Below, one piece after another: positions 23,241-33,739 of a stretch of 64,000 nucleotides of DNA. The stretch is from Capsicum annuum (Eukaryota > Streptophyta > Magnoliopsida > Solanales > Solanaceae): contig NW_025855744.1 of the NCBI RefSeq assembly GCF_002878395.1, positions 1,182,813 through 1,246,812 of the forward strand, read 5' to 3'. Under the pieces are notes generated by a model. It searched no databases and was not told the origin of the DNA. It saw only the letters and a list, made by a program, of their open reading frames with translations. A program made the position numbers and the translations under genes. Within the stretch, counting starts at the first letter, position 1. Every line of letters begins with the position of its first letter.

Positions 23241-23640
23241 TGGATATAGTATATATCACTCCCGTGTTGAGCCATTTTATGATTTCATTCTTCACTACCT
23301 TTTTTACGTGTTGATTTAATCTTTTTTAGAATTCCACATACGGTAAATGATCTTGCTCATGTTTAATTTTGTCTGAACAAGTACTGGGAGCTATTTCGAT
23401 GATATCCTATATTGTCCAACCAATGGCCCAAATAGATTTATTTACCTCCAACTTCAATGCTTCTACTTGAGAGGAGTTGAGGTCACTTGCAATGATGATT
23501 GGTAAAGTATCACCCTCCATTAAGAACACATATTTTAGAAGGGGTGGTAAGGTCTTCAATTCGATCTTGGGAGGTTCAACGATGGATGGTTTTATGGGTC
23601 GACTCTCTTGGTTTTTTAGATCAAGATCCAAGTTAGTCGA
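23240..23640 (-). pseudogene. Reverse transcriptase stub (element C)
   Basis: Only the entry of RT remains: PPKIELKTLPPLLKYVFL and SIWAIGWTI (23407-23631), then a stop, then APSTCSDKIKHEQDHLPYVE, NQHVKKVVKNEIIKWL and TGVIYTIS. Right after this, near 23225-23245, the frame goes on with the zinc-binding part of integrase. The palm with the YxDD box and all of RNase H are missing. In the family this gap would be about 500-600 codons. Confidence 0.84.
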
Positions 23641-24490
23641 GTTCTTGGTGTGAAACCCAAGCCCCGTTAAAGATTATACCACCTTATCATACTCCTCCAT
23701 TTCATATCTTTCACAATTCTACAGCACCCCAATAAAAGGTTCATTCAACAAGATCACATCCACATGGTTAGAAACTTCCCCATCAAAAACATCAATCACC
23801 GAAATGACTTTATTGGATGCTTCATGAAATTGCATACATTGAATGATAACTCCTCATTATTCAATCTAAACTTCATCTTGCCGGGCTCCACATCTAAAAA
23901 TCCTTCCCGGTAGCTATAAATAGCTTTCCAAGGATATAGAAATCTTGACATCCATTGCATAATCCAAAATAACAAAGCCGGTCAAGAAGATGAACCGGTC
24001 CACCTTTACTAGAACTTCTGGGAGAATTCCCATGGGGTCTTTGATAGATCGATCAGCCATGAGAAACTTCATTTTGGGGGTCTTTAGCTTCCTCAATCTA
24101 AGCTTATGAAATATTGAATAAGGCATGAGGTTTACACTTGCTCCAATATCACATGATGTAACTACAAATGTGAATGCACCAATGGTGCATAAGATTATAA
24201 AAGCACTGGGGTCCTTCTTTTCCATATATGTGCTTGTCATAATGGCACTACAATGATGTTTTACTTCTATTGTTCTGTCCTCCATAAGTATCCTTTTAGA
24301 TATCAAATATTTCAAAAATTTAGCATACCCCAACATGTCTTGCAACGCCTCAATAAGAGGAATATTAATAGAAAGGGTACTAAACTTATTGAAAAACTTG
24401 TTGAGCTTATCATGCTCTCCCTTTCTAAAGGACCATTTTGGGAAAAGAGGATGAATGGGGTTTGATGGCATAGATACAATTTAACAATCA
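23641..24490 (-). pseudogene. Aspartic protease (element C), largely open
   Basis: The stretch 23914-24471 is open for 185 codons. It contains VVTSCDIGASVNLMPYSIF, with the catalytic Asp in D-I-G-A-S intact, then MADRSIKDPMGILPEVLVKV and FVILDYAMDV. This is the Athila-type protease placed at the Gag-Pol join. Upstream, MPSNPIHPLFPKWSF and FFNKFSTLSINIPLIEAL are the usual linker ('kl..kf...l.inip..e.l...p.y'). After 23914 the frame breaks before RT. It is the best preserved ORF of the nest. Confidence 0.85.
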
Positions 24491-25800
24491 TTAAATATTA
24501 GCTTTCCCATTAATATCTTCACTTTGGATCTTCATCATTGGACCTTTTTCTCTTCGCCTTTGTCGCCTCCCCATTTTGCATTTCTTCACTTTGCTTCTCC
24601 ATGAGATACTTTGATAGTTGGCTTACTTTTTCCTCTCATTATTGAGTAGTGGTAGAGTGGGATATAATCATTTGGTGGATCATGGATAATTCACTTTGCA
24701 TCTCATTTACTATTTCATCGGTCCTCTAAACACTACCCAAGATTCGTGCCAAAGTATCTCTATCGATTTCCTCTTTTCTTTCACAATGTACCATGCTTAG
24801 ACTTTTCCAGTTCCAACCTTGATTCTGTCTTTTCCTTGTTGGGAAAGATGGAAACCCTCTGATCTCTTAAGTACCACACCTAACTTGGTATCAATCACTT
24901 TCTCCCCCATGCCTTCACATAGTTAAACTTCTTTTGCACATATCACACTTATACATTTCAATTGGTCACTTAACATATGCTTGAGAAGGAGTTCAAGGTA
25001 CAAAATCACTTTGACCATATTTGCATCGTTCTCTTTCTCTTCATTTTTTTTATCTTGGTACACAAAGGATGAGGAGGAAGCCCCCATGTCTACCTCGGCA
25101 TACTTTATGTCTAAACCCCTACACCAAATTGTCACTTTGTCCAAGATTTTTGAAATAATCCCATATAGTGAGTTGATGAATGATCCACTAGATACATTGT
25201 CAACTATGGCCTTATTTTTTTGGTCTAATGCCCTATAAAAGATTTGGATAAGCATCTTCTCCGACATCTCATGGGTGGGGCATTTTATAAATGTTTCCTT
25301 GAATATTACCAAGCATCATACCAAGGTTCTTCATGGTATTGGCCGAAATGAACAATTTTATCCCGCAACTTCAACATCCTAGAAAGTAGGAAGTATTGAC
25401 TTAAGAAGGCCTTTGTGAGATTTTTACATGAAGTAATAGAACAGGTGGGAAAAGATCTTAGCCATAGCACTGCCTTATCTATGAGAGAAAATGGGAAAAG
25501 ACATAATTAGATAGATTCTTGAGATATATGTGCAACATTGAAAGGAGCACAGGATTCCATAAAGCCCTTTAAGTGGGCATTCGGGTCTTCATGGAATCAC
25601 TCTCAAAAAGTCCCTTTATGTGGAACAATTGCATCATTACACTTGTAACATAAAATACTCCATGCTCCTCAGTAGGGGGAAAAAGAATATCACTTTCATA
25701 ATCTCCAGCCCCAAAATAATCTGAATTCTCATGAATCATGATGATTTGGGAATAATAATGTTTACCTAATAAAAAATTAAAAAAAAACAAGGAAATTAAA
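24491..25800 (-). pseudogene. Gag (element C), broken
   Basis: N-terminal open stretch 25569-25790 ends with SVMMQLFHIKGLFESDSMKT, the Athila-type Gag entry (...F.G...ED...). The capsid middle is frameshifted; 24923-25312 gives KCPTHEMSEKMLIQIFYRAL and NKAIVDNVSSGSFINSLYGI, the conserved C-terminal capsid part (Gag of this clade has 'aaGGs...k'). A CDMCKRS segment near 24940 is what is left of the cysteine-rich knuckle. Follows the primer site and LTR on the minus strand. Confidence 0.8.
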
Positions 25801-25863
25801 TTAAAATCACCACAGGTGCACCCAAGTAAAAATCACACCGCACAAGCAAAATTGATATTTCAC

Positions 25864-25881
25864 TCCCCAGCAATGGCACTA
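25864..25881 (-). other. Element C primer binding site (Asp-type, mutated)
   Basis: The minus strand reads AGTGCCATTGCTGGGGAG three bases inside the LTR edge. Athila/Tat elements usually have TGGCGCCGTTGCCGGGGA here; the differences are mostly C-to-T or G-to-A. Confidence 0.72.
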
Positions 25882-25884
25882 TTT

Positions 25885-27432
25885 TGATAATGCTCAACTC
25901 ACTCTTATTTTTAAGGGGTGAAGCGGTTATCGTCAATAACCCAACTGGCGTTGGGGTCAAATCCACCAAGAGCGAAGTATAAATTTTAAGTATTATGGGT
26001 GTTCTAACTACTAAACGGTCACCAGAAATGATAACAAATACAACACGTAAAATAAAATAGGGGATTGGTTTTGAAATTATTTGTAATAATGGTTGGTTAA
26101 CAACACTATAAATAATACTTTTGATGTATACTCAAGTTTGGGGGAAATCTTGGGATTATGTCTACCTAAAAGTAAGATCATGTGGCTTGATAATGGTTTA
26201 ACATGAGTTTTAGTTGTCAACTAAGGGATAGGATAGGACGGAGATCAAGGTAGTTAATATTTCAATAAAACTACAACGATTTCACTTATTGGCTCTTTCG
26301 AGCGCCTAACAAGTGTGTCATTCTTAGTCATCCATAACCACTATCGGGCACCCCTATTTGTAAGATGGTACCCTTGACTTGATTTACACTCCAATCACAC
26401 TTATGTCTAAGATTGCAAAAGGTAGTAAATCATAGGCTTGATTGTCTACCATTACCTTGTCACCCTATAGCCCTATTTTAAGGATTCTATAGGTTCCCAT
26501 AACTTCACCTTCATCCCTCTTTCAAGGATGATAAAGATTTTTTTAGAGTTTGGAGTTTTCACCCATCAAACCGATTTGGTAATTTGGAGTTTTCACATAT
26601 AAATTCCAACTAATAAGCTCAAGTAATGTTGGAATCCATAATCAACAACTAAAAATCAAGAAAGTACATCAACTCCAACACACAAATACACTTTAGTTCA
26701 AAATAATTCTAAGACTAAAGAAATTAGCTACTCATGAGATAAGGAAGAAGAATTTTACCAAGTAATTCTTCCATAGTATCTATAAAAATAGAAGGTAAAT
26801 AATCTTTACTTCCATACTTCAATTTCACCAACATCCTTTTGGAATAGTAATTACAATAACTATGAAAAATAATTTTTCCACCCAAATTCTAGGGTTCTTC
26901 ACTTTCTCCCTAACCTCCTCCTTAATTTCTTACATAATCCACTTAGAAAAGGTGTTTGGATCTTCTATATTAATCTTGAATCAACTGTATGAATTGACCA
27001 TAATGCCCTGCTCATTTATGTTGGTAGGACACAGTCATGGAGCTTTGGTTGCAATCGTGCCACCCGCGGCTGCAGCTAGGACTGAGCAATCACGGTAAGT
27101 TAACTTTTTTATTGATTACAATCACGTTCTGCAGACCGCAATCACGTTACCCAAGGCCATATCTATTCTTTGCTAGATAAATGCAATTGCGGTGCTAAGA
27201 TTGTGACCACAATACCTGAGGCCATTTTTGCTCTGAGTCACAAGTAGCACTTTCCTGCTCCCTTTTGATCAACTTTTTAGCTCTGATCCATATGTTTCAA
27301 TCTCATTGCTTCTACGTCTGAAAGATATGAATGTTAGTGCATTGTATGATAATTATGTCTCATTTACACATTTAAAGCATGTTAATGTGCATGAAGATTT
27401 AGTGCAAATGAGTGGAAAACTTACCCTCATCA
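25885..27432 (-). repeat. Element C 5' LTR
   Basis: 1548 bp, plus-strand ends TGATAATGCTC and ACCCTCATCA, followed by the duplication CAACT. Aligns end to end with 18675-20223. The short plus-strand open frame at 26862-27098 crosses the word island and is not a gene. Confidence 0.9.
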
Positions 27433-27437
27433 CAACT
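27433..27437. repeat. Target site duplication of element C, right copy
   Basis: CAACT, matching 18670-18674. Confidence 0.9.
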
Positions 27438-28600
27438 CACCATTATCACTAAATAGTATTGAAATATCTCGAGCTACAATATCCTTATCCACTCTCTGCA
27501 CACTGAAAACTCTAATATCATAAGTGTCATAATTTCTTTCAACCCCTTGAGTTTTCCACGCTTAGTTAGTTAGCGAGATCTAGTTCATAATACTAAAAAC
27601 TATCTCCCATCATAATATCATAAAAGTGCCTCCAGAGATGGTGTCTACCATAGCTCTGTAACTGATGGTTAGGGCTTGATAGAATATATCCAACAACCTT
27701 GGCCATAAAATTCAATGATTGGGCACCATGCTACTTCTTCTTGAACCTAATCCATGTCTCGTACATAGATTCTGATTGTAGTTATTTTAAATTATAAATC
27801 TCATCCTTAAGCTGCAACACCCTAGATAGAGGAAAGAACCTTTTCAAGAATTATCTATGTAACTTATTCCATGTAGTTGTATATGCTCTTAGAAGTTCCC
27901 TCATCCATAATGATGTTTTTCCAGTAAGAGAGAAGGGAAACAACCTCAGTCTAAGTGCATCCTAATCTACCCTATGAATATATATATAAAGTCAAGGTAC
28001 CAATGAAATTTGATATATGCATATTTGTGTCGTCTGTAGGTAATCCTGCAAACACATCCTTAAGTATAAAAGCTAGATCATAGCACTAGAGATACATTAC
28101 TTAACATTAGGGAAAAGGAAGGAGGGACAATGGCTCTGGTATCTGTCAGCTAAACGTACCCCATATCTTCTTCATCATCATCATATGGCTGCACATACTA
28201 ATACACTAGTATCACTTGAGAACGGCCTCTTGTAATTCTATTCTAATTTTCACCGAGTGTTGTTCGATAGTCTGTTTCTTATCTCTACTTATATAGCTCT
28301 ACCTTCATAGCTATCCACTAAGATTTATCTATTTCCCTCCTCTCATTAGTGGCTTATGATAAAATTACCCCTATCTCTAGGTTAACAATATCCTATACTC
28401 CTTCAGGAGGAGAGGGAGGCATATCATCACGAACCCTTTTAGGAATATCATTTCTTTTTAGTTCCATCATCCTACTAGGAATTTGTAGCATCCTCTCTGG
28501 ATTTGAATTCAATGGGAGTAAGGGATTGCCTAGACTACATATGATAGGCATACACCATCGTATACCCAACTAAGAACAAAAACAAAAATACCCATAAATT
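27433..28600 (-). pseudogene. Gag N-terminal and capsid part (element B)
   Basis: Read leftwards: PTDDTNMHISNFIGT (about 28000-28045), then LRLFPFSLTGKTSLWMRELL (about 27890-27950), then SRVLQLKDEIYNLK and ESMYETWIRFKKKWHGAQ (about 27720-27840), ending in SILFSDNGE at element C. These are the conserved steps of Athila/Tat Gag capsid. Several stops are present. With C and one CAACT removed, the frame runs on into LAKQFATMNS at 18674. The N-terminal start is not certain. The plus-strand open frame 28349-28573 is a shadow. Confidence 0.83.
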
Positions 28601-28634
28601 GTATCAACCTTTATTCACAAATCAACACCGTAAT

Positions 28635-28655
28635 CCCTAAAAACGGTACCAAAAT
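28635..28655 (-). other. Element B primer binding site relic (Asp-type)
   Basis: The minus strand reads TTTGGTACCGTTTTTAGGG just inside the LTR edge, recognisable as the decayed TTTGGCGCCGTTGCCGGGG of Athila/Tat elements. Confidence 0.6.
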
Positions 28656-28656
28656 T

Positions 28657-30062
28657 TGATAACACCAAAGCTATACCTTCACTCTAAAGGTTATATAGTT
28701 TTGGTCCAATATAGTAACCCAACAAAGGTTGGGGTCGAATTCCAAGGGAATACTTAGAATCATGGCTCTCGGCTATTGTAATTAAAAGGCAAAACTGGAA
28801 AAGAAAATAGAGGGATTTGAGTAACAATATCTAACTAGTATCTAAGATTAACTTCAATTGTGATCACTCATAGGTGAACACTAGGATTATGTTCCCCAGC
28901 CTTTTCAGTTCCGTAGTCTATCAAGCTCTATTGAACCAACTCGATGCCTTGAATTCCGAATCTAATAAGTTATGTACCATCAATAGTATTTTGGATGAGC
29001 TGATGGATTTCAGCCTTTACCTTTTGAGTCTTAGGATGTCACCTTATTAAACCTTACATTGATCCTAAATTACTAGTATATTTTGAATCTTTAGTTGTTA
29101 GAAGATAGCAAACTATCTTACTTAGATAATAACTAGTAGTGTGGATCGACAGTTAAACTTCAAATTACTATTGTAATTATCTTTTCCTAGTCACTACTCC
29201 TTTTTTGGAGTAGGTAGCAATAATCTAGGGGGGATCCTAATGCTTCCAACTGCTAAGATATCTATTAAAGTAAAGATAATACAATACATGCATGGGTATC
29301 GGTTTAAAAAAACAATAGATCTTCCCTTACTTTGTCAATTTGTCAGTGTTTCTACAACCCTAGCTAAGGGTTTTTAGCTGCTCATGCTTGTGAAGTAATC
29401 AATAACATTCATGATTGAAAGCATAAGGTGAAATCACAATAATAACAAGTGAAAACCCAAAATTTTAACTAAATGAATCAACCAAAATCAATATTAGAGA
29501 TTTCTAAGACCTAAATTGAATCTCAAAATCAAAATATGTTTTTTACGTATCAAGAGTTTATAAATTCTAATAAAAATAAAAAAAAGGTATTTATAGTACA
29601 TGAGGAGACCCTAAAATCAAATCCCAAATGAAAAAGGACAAAAAAGGGTCGGTAACCACTTATGTCTGTCCACATATGGCCGGCCTTGGGTACATGTGCT
29701 ATGTGTGGCCTGAGGTTGGGCGCATGAAGACACCTACATGTGCACTTAGCTTACCCACATGTAGTCCATATGTGGACATAGGTAAGTGTCAACTCTTCCA
29801 ATACTTGCAACCAAGCTTCAAATCTTCAACTTTCATTACATGCTTTGGTAACGTATAATCCAAAAAGTGTCACGAATACAAAAAATTGATCAATTAAGTA
29901 GCTAAACACTCTATTTTTCATCTTTTCCATAAACTTAGCATCCAAAATCTAGTTTCCTACAAAACATACCAAAAACACATCATGTCAAATAAAACAACCT
30001 AAGAAACTTACATATTTTCATATTTTTAAGCATCAAAAGTGCTATATTTCTATAACACATCA
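28657..30062 (-). repeat. Element B 5' LTR
   Basis: 1406 bp, plus-strand ends TGATAACACC and ATAACACATCA, followed by AGTAA (30063-30067). A good TATA box, CTATAAATA on the minus strand, lies at 29588-29596, about 55 bp past the island (29650-29790). The plus-strand open frame 29628-29858 is caused by the island. Confidence 0.88.
29588..29596 (-). promoter_or_regulatory. TATA box of element B LTR promoter
   Basis: CTATAAATA on the minus strand, matching the plant TATA consensus; the 3' LTR has CTATAAATG at 14728-14736. Transcription would run leftwards. Confidence 0.65.
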
Positions 30063-30067
30063 AGTAA
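30063..30067. repeat. Target site duplication of element B, right copy
   Basis: AGTAA, matching 13843-13847. Confidence 0.88.
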
Positions 30068-30879
30068 CATAACTCAACTTTGGTTGTAATCAATCGAAGA
30101 CGAACACTAGGATTGTGTTCCCCTTTGTTTCTCAACTTAGTAGGCTTTTCAAGCTTTATTGACCCAACCTAGTACCTTGCACACAGAATGTGATAATTTA
30201 TGTACCGTCAACTATCTTGTCAAATCATTGATAGATTTCATCCTTTACTTTTGAGTCTTAGGATATTGTATTACTGACCCTTATCCTAGATCCCAGTTAA
30301 CTATTACTTTTTGAGTCTCAAGTTATTATATGGTATATAACTGTCTTACATAGATGATACCGATTAGCCTAGATTGATAATTAATCATAAAATTACTGTT
30401 GGAATTATCTTTTCCTTGTCACTAATCATCTTATGGAGTAAGTAGTGATATTCTAAGAGAGATATTATAATTTGAAGCCACTAAGACATCTATTAAACTG
30501 AAAATAATACAATACATGTAAGAATACTGGTCCAGAAAAACTTAGAACTTCCCCTACTTTCTCAATATGACAGGGTTCCCATAACCCTAGCTAAGGTCTT
30601 TAGATGCTCATGCTTGTGAAATAATCAATGACATTCATAACAAAAAGCAATAAATAATATCATAATGATCAACAAGTAAATCCCAAAGTCAGCAACTAAA
30701 TTATCCACCAAAATCAAGAACAAAGTAATTCCAAGATCAAAATCTAATCATAGAATCAAATATATGTTTGTAAGTGTTAAGAGTATGTAAACTAACTAAA
30801 AACATCAAAAAAGTATTTATTGGATACAAGGAAACCCTAAAAATCAAAGTTCAAATGTAAAAGGAAAATTAAGGTTGGT

Positions 30880-31135
30880 GACCACTTACTAAGGTCACCT
30901 ACATATAATACGTACTACCTACAGACCGTAAGTGGTCCTTGGTAAGTGAAAGAACTCCTGCACAACACCTAAAGCTTTCTGAATTTGGTCCTTTGACACT
31001 TACTAAGGTAATCTATGAATCATAGGTTGAACCTACAGACCAAGGTATTGTTGGTAGGTGACATGATCTTCTTCATCTTGCTTTTGAACCTCTGGACTTT
31101 AAGTTCTGACACCTACTTTGGTCACCTACACTCGA
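30880..31135 (-). repeat. Three-module tandem island in D LTR (CACTTAC ... GGTAAGTG)
   Basis: Modules start at CACTTACTAAGG (30883), CACTTACTAAGG (30997) and CACCTACTTTGG (31110): period 113-114 bp. Modules are bounded by inverted words (CACTTAC and GTAAGTG) and contain GTCACCTAC and GGTAGGTGAC. TTGGTAGGTGACAT lies at 31051-31064. Confidence 0.75.
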
Positions 31136-31369
31136 GAAGTAGCACTTACGCCCAGAAGTGCCTCGATAAGTAGCCCAAAATGTCAACTTTTTTCCTTTTC
31201 TTCTGTTTAACATCCAAAACCTAATTTCTTGGAAAAATACCCAAAACACATCATATCACACAAAAAAACAAAGAAACTTGCATATTTTCATCATTTTAAG
31301 CATCAAAAGTTTTATAAATCCATAGCACATCATTCTCGAAGTCTCCAGGTGGTGTACCACTCAACTGGT

Positions 31370-31620
31370 GCACATGTTAAGAAATTATTTGGTTGCTTAA
31401 GTAACTTGTCTTAACATTGAAAGTGTCACCTAACAGACACCAGGCTTTCTTAAGCAATGGCTTGGTCGCTTAAGTGATACTAGCGTGCTAGATGTTTGTC
31501 GCTTCAACAACAGCCAAGTCGCATGTACGATAAGGTGGGCTTTTTTTAATCAATGTCTGGTCTCTTAAGCGATGGATTCTTAAGTGACTCAGTTGTCACT
31601 TAGGTGATGCGTAGGTAGAT
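31370..31620 (+). repeat. Word island in F 5' LTR (CTTAAGCGA)
   Basis: More mutated copy of the array better seen at 39120-39375: words such as TTAAGCAATGG, GCTTAAGTGA, GTCGCTTCAACAACAGCC. It sits upstream of the TATA-like box at 31780. Confidence 0.75.
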
Positions 31621-31779
31621 TACATCCCCTACTTTTGAGTTTTTTCACTATTTGTAAGACTTAGAGCTTGGGGTTCACTTTTTGGGCATTTTCTTCCATT
31701 TTTAAACTTAGGGATGCTCTAAATCCCTATTTCAATTATTTTTCTTCAATTTTTATCATTTGAATCCTTTTTGAACTGT

Positions 31780-31793
31780 TATTTATAGATAAA
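31780..31793 (+). promoter_or_regulatory. TATA-like box of element F LTR promoter
   Basis: TATTTATAGATAAA, about 160 bp after the island. The other LTR has GAATTTAAAGG at the matching place. Confidence 0.5.
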
Positions 31794-33522
31794 AATTGGG
31801 GATTTTGTCCTAAAAGGCCCAACATAGAATTTCTTCTATTCAAATCCCAATTTCAACCCATTTTTACTTGGGCTTTCTCCTATGAGTTCTTTTAATCTTG
31901 GTAAATATGTTTTTGGACTAGAATTCTAAATTTCCCTTTTTTTTGAAAACCCATTTCGGAGGTCCATTTTGACCCTACTTTAGAAGTAGATAATATGGGT
32001 ATTGTTGTTTTTTTCTATGTTTATATTCTATATTTATGTGTTTTAGCTAATTTTGAGTCCATATTTGAGGTGAAATATGGGTGTTAAGGATTATCACATC
32101 GATATCAGTATTTGAGGTAGGTTATGCCTTAACTTTCTTTAGATTGGGTGGGTAGTTAATAATAATGTAAAAACATGCTATGAGTATGAGGTTTTATCAT
32201 AGAAAATGTGTTTAGGTTATTTATTTTTTTGTGTGGTGACCTATGTGGACAATATTTAGTGGTTTTTAAGATGTTATATTGCATGTGTGATTGTGTGGGG
32301 TCTTATATAATGTTGTTGACGTGGTATTGATATATGTATGTTTGGTTTCACTCTTTTTGGTTTAAAAAACCTAGATTTTAGGATTTATATGATATCAATG
32401 ACATTTTGTTTCATGTTTCACTTGATGGTTTCTAGACTATATTCGATCATGGCTGGTAGGTTGATTTGAGTGGATTTTTAGCTTGCATGGTTAGTATATT
32501 GGTTGGATATTTTAAATTCTCACTTTAATGAATTGTGAGCATTACATCCTCATATCATAAATTCATGAAACATTGGTACCATCATGGAAATACTAGAAAT
32601 TCTACTTTTTGACAAAAATATAACATCTTTAAAAACCATCTACCACTATATATGCCAGAGAGGAGTTATAGATATTGGCATATGATATTGGTTAAATATG
32701 GGTTGACAAATCCCCCTCATAGGTCTGACCTCGAAGCACAGCTCTATAGGTGTATACAGATATTATGCGCGACCTCATCCATCATCATCATCACTACCAC
32801 CGTCATCATTACCTTTATTGCATATTATGTACTGTGCTTATCTTATGATTGTATTTTTGTTCTTGACATGATATCTTTCTATTTGTTCTATCCTCTTATA
32901 CTTGTATTTGGTGTATATATATATTTGTGCTTCTTTTACCTTGTTATATGTACATATAGTAGAACTGTTAGTGGAGACGGTGTGGGCTACCATTTGGTGA
33001 TATTTTTTGATTATAGGTTATGTTCCCATATTTTCTGTTTATATACTTTATTTTAAACTTTAGTCAATCTCACTATGATACATACTGAGTACAAGTAAAC
33101 CGTACTCATCGCTACTACACTCTTTTGGTGTAGTTCTAGGATGAGTGTGCCATATGGATAGTTGATTCAGGTGACATTTGGAGTATATTTAAGGTAGCAA
33201 ACTTCCTATACTTTAGGAGTTGATGTACTACCTATTCCTATATATTTCATGTCTTATTTAGTATTTAGAGATAGATTTTGATCTTTCGTGGGACTATAAT
33301 TGTATATTTGACATTTGAGATATATTTAGTAGTTCTTACACTATGACACTGGGTTTTTGGGATTTGGTTTGCTATCTTTTCTATCTTACCAAAGCTCTAG
33401 AAGCCTTGCCTTAGGTTTTTATTATTTATTTCCCTTTTTATATCAGTTTGGGTTATAGGCTTACTTATCAAGACTTTCCGTGAAAAATACCATCATGACC
33501 CTCTATTTTTGGGTCATGACAA

Positions 33523-33536
33523 AGTAGTATCAGAGC
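33523..33536 (+). other. Element F primer binding site (initiator tRNA-Met)
   Basis: AGTAGTATCAGAGC, one base off the usual AGTGGTATCAGAGC, starting two bases after the LTR end TGACA (33521). Confidence 0.88.
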
Positions 33537-33739
33537 AGTAGGTTTCCATTGGTCTAATAAGTGTAAGAAAAAGGGTTTCTGGTAGCGTCTCATGGATTAG
33601 TACATAGACATTCGTATCTATCTTTGAGAGGCTATGAGATATCTTTAGAAAGCTCCTTGTTTTGTTCCTTATCACATAAATTCCTTTATACCTTATGTTC
33701 TAAGTCATTTTTCACTTTTTTTTGCACAGATAATAAGGA

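Larger units (their letters stand above)
18675..27432 (-). mobile_element. Element C: Athila-like element with RT and RNase H deleted
   Basis: 8.76 kb, LTRs 18675-20223 and 25885-27432, flanked by CAACT. From the 5' LTR leftwards: Asp-type primer site, gag, protease, the first part of RT joined to integrase, ~1.9 kb noncoding, purine tract, 3' LTR. Inserted in the gag of element B in the same orientation. The LTRs look ~85% identical by eye, closer than those of B, which fits C being younger than its host. Confidence 0.9.
13848..30062 (-). mobile_element. Element B: Athila/Tat-like element without polymerase, interrupted by C
   Basis: LTRs at 13848-15382 and 28657-30062, flanked by AGTAA. 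Read leftwards from the 5' LTR: Asp-type primer site relic, gag (27438-28600), [element C], gag C-terminus (17960-18674), protease (17541-17960), a terminal ORF (16840-17540), ~1.4 kb noncoding, purine tract, 3' LTR. No RT, RNase H or integrase is seen between protease and terminal ORF, where they would be expected. Without C it would be about 7.5 kb. It resembles gag-carrying non-autonomous elements (TR-GAG type) and would have needed Pol from a relative. Confidence 0.85.
30063..31332 (-). repeat. Element D 5' LTR, right piece
   Basis: Continuation of 13675-13847 after B. Homologous to the B LTR from its CTCAACTTTGGTTGTAATC block onward, and ends AGCACATCA at 31332 like the B LTR. Total D LTR length is about 1440 bp without B. 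Directly followed by plus-strand F LTR sequence with no spacer, so 31332/31333 is D's insertion edge. It holds a three-module island (30880-31135). Confidence 0.85.
31333..33521 (+). repeat. Element F 5' LTR (first ~460 bp missing)
   Basis: Aligns with 39080-41313: for example CTCCAGGTGGTGTACCACTC at 31341 with CTCCAGCTGGTGTACCACTC at 39091. Ends GGTCATGACA before the primer site. Contains the word island (31370-31620), TATTTATAGATAAA (31780-31793), and a hairpin TGAGTAC (33086-33092) / GTACTCA (33102-33108). The open frame at 32652-33056 is noncoding LTR. Confidence 0.9.

Noticed and set aside
28657..31332. Tandem LTR duplication or unequal crossover at 30062/30063
   Set aside because: The second copy starts in mid-LTR, and its missing start is found at 13675-13847 next to the AGTAA target duplication; insertion of B into the D LTR explains everything.
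32652..33056. 134-codon plus-strand ORF with hydrophobic stretches
   Set aside because: It lies wholly inside the F 5' LTR; the 3' LTR counterpart (about 40400-40830) does not keep the frame.
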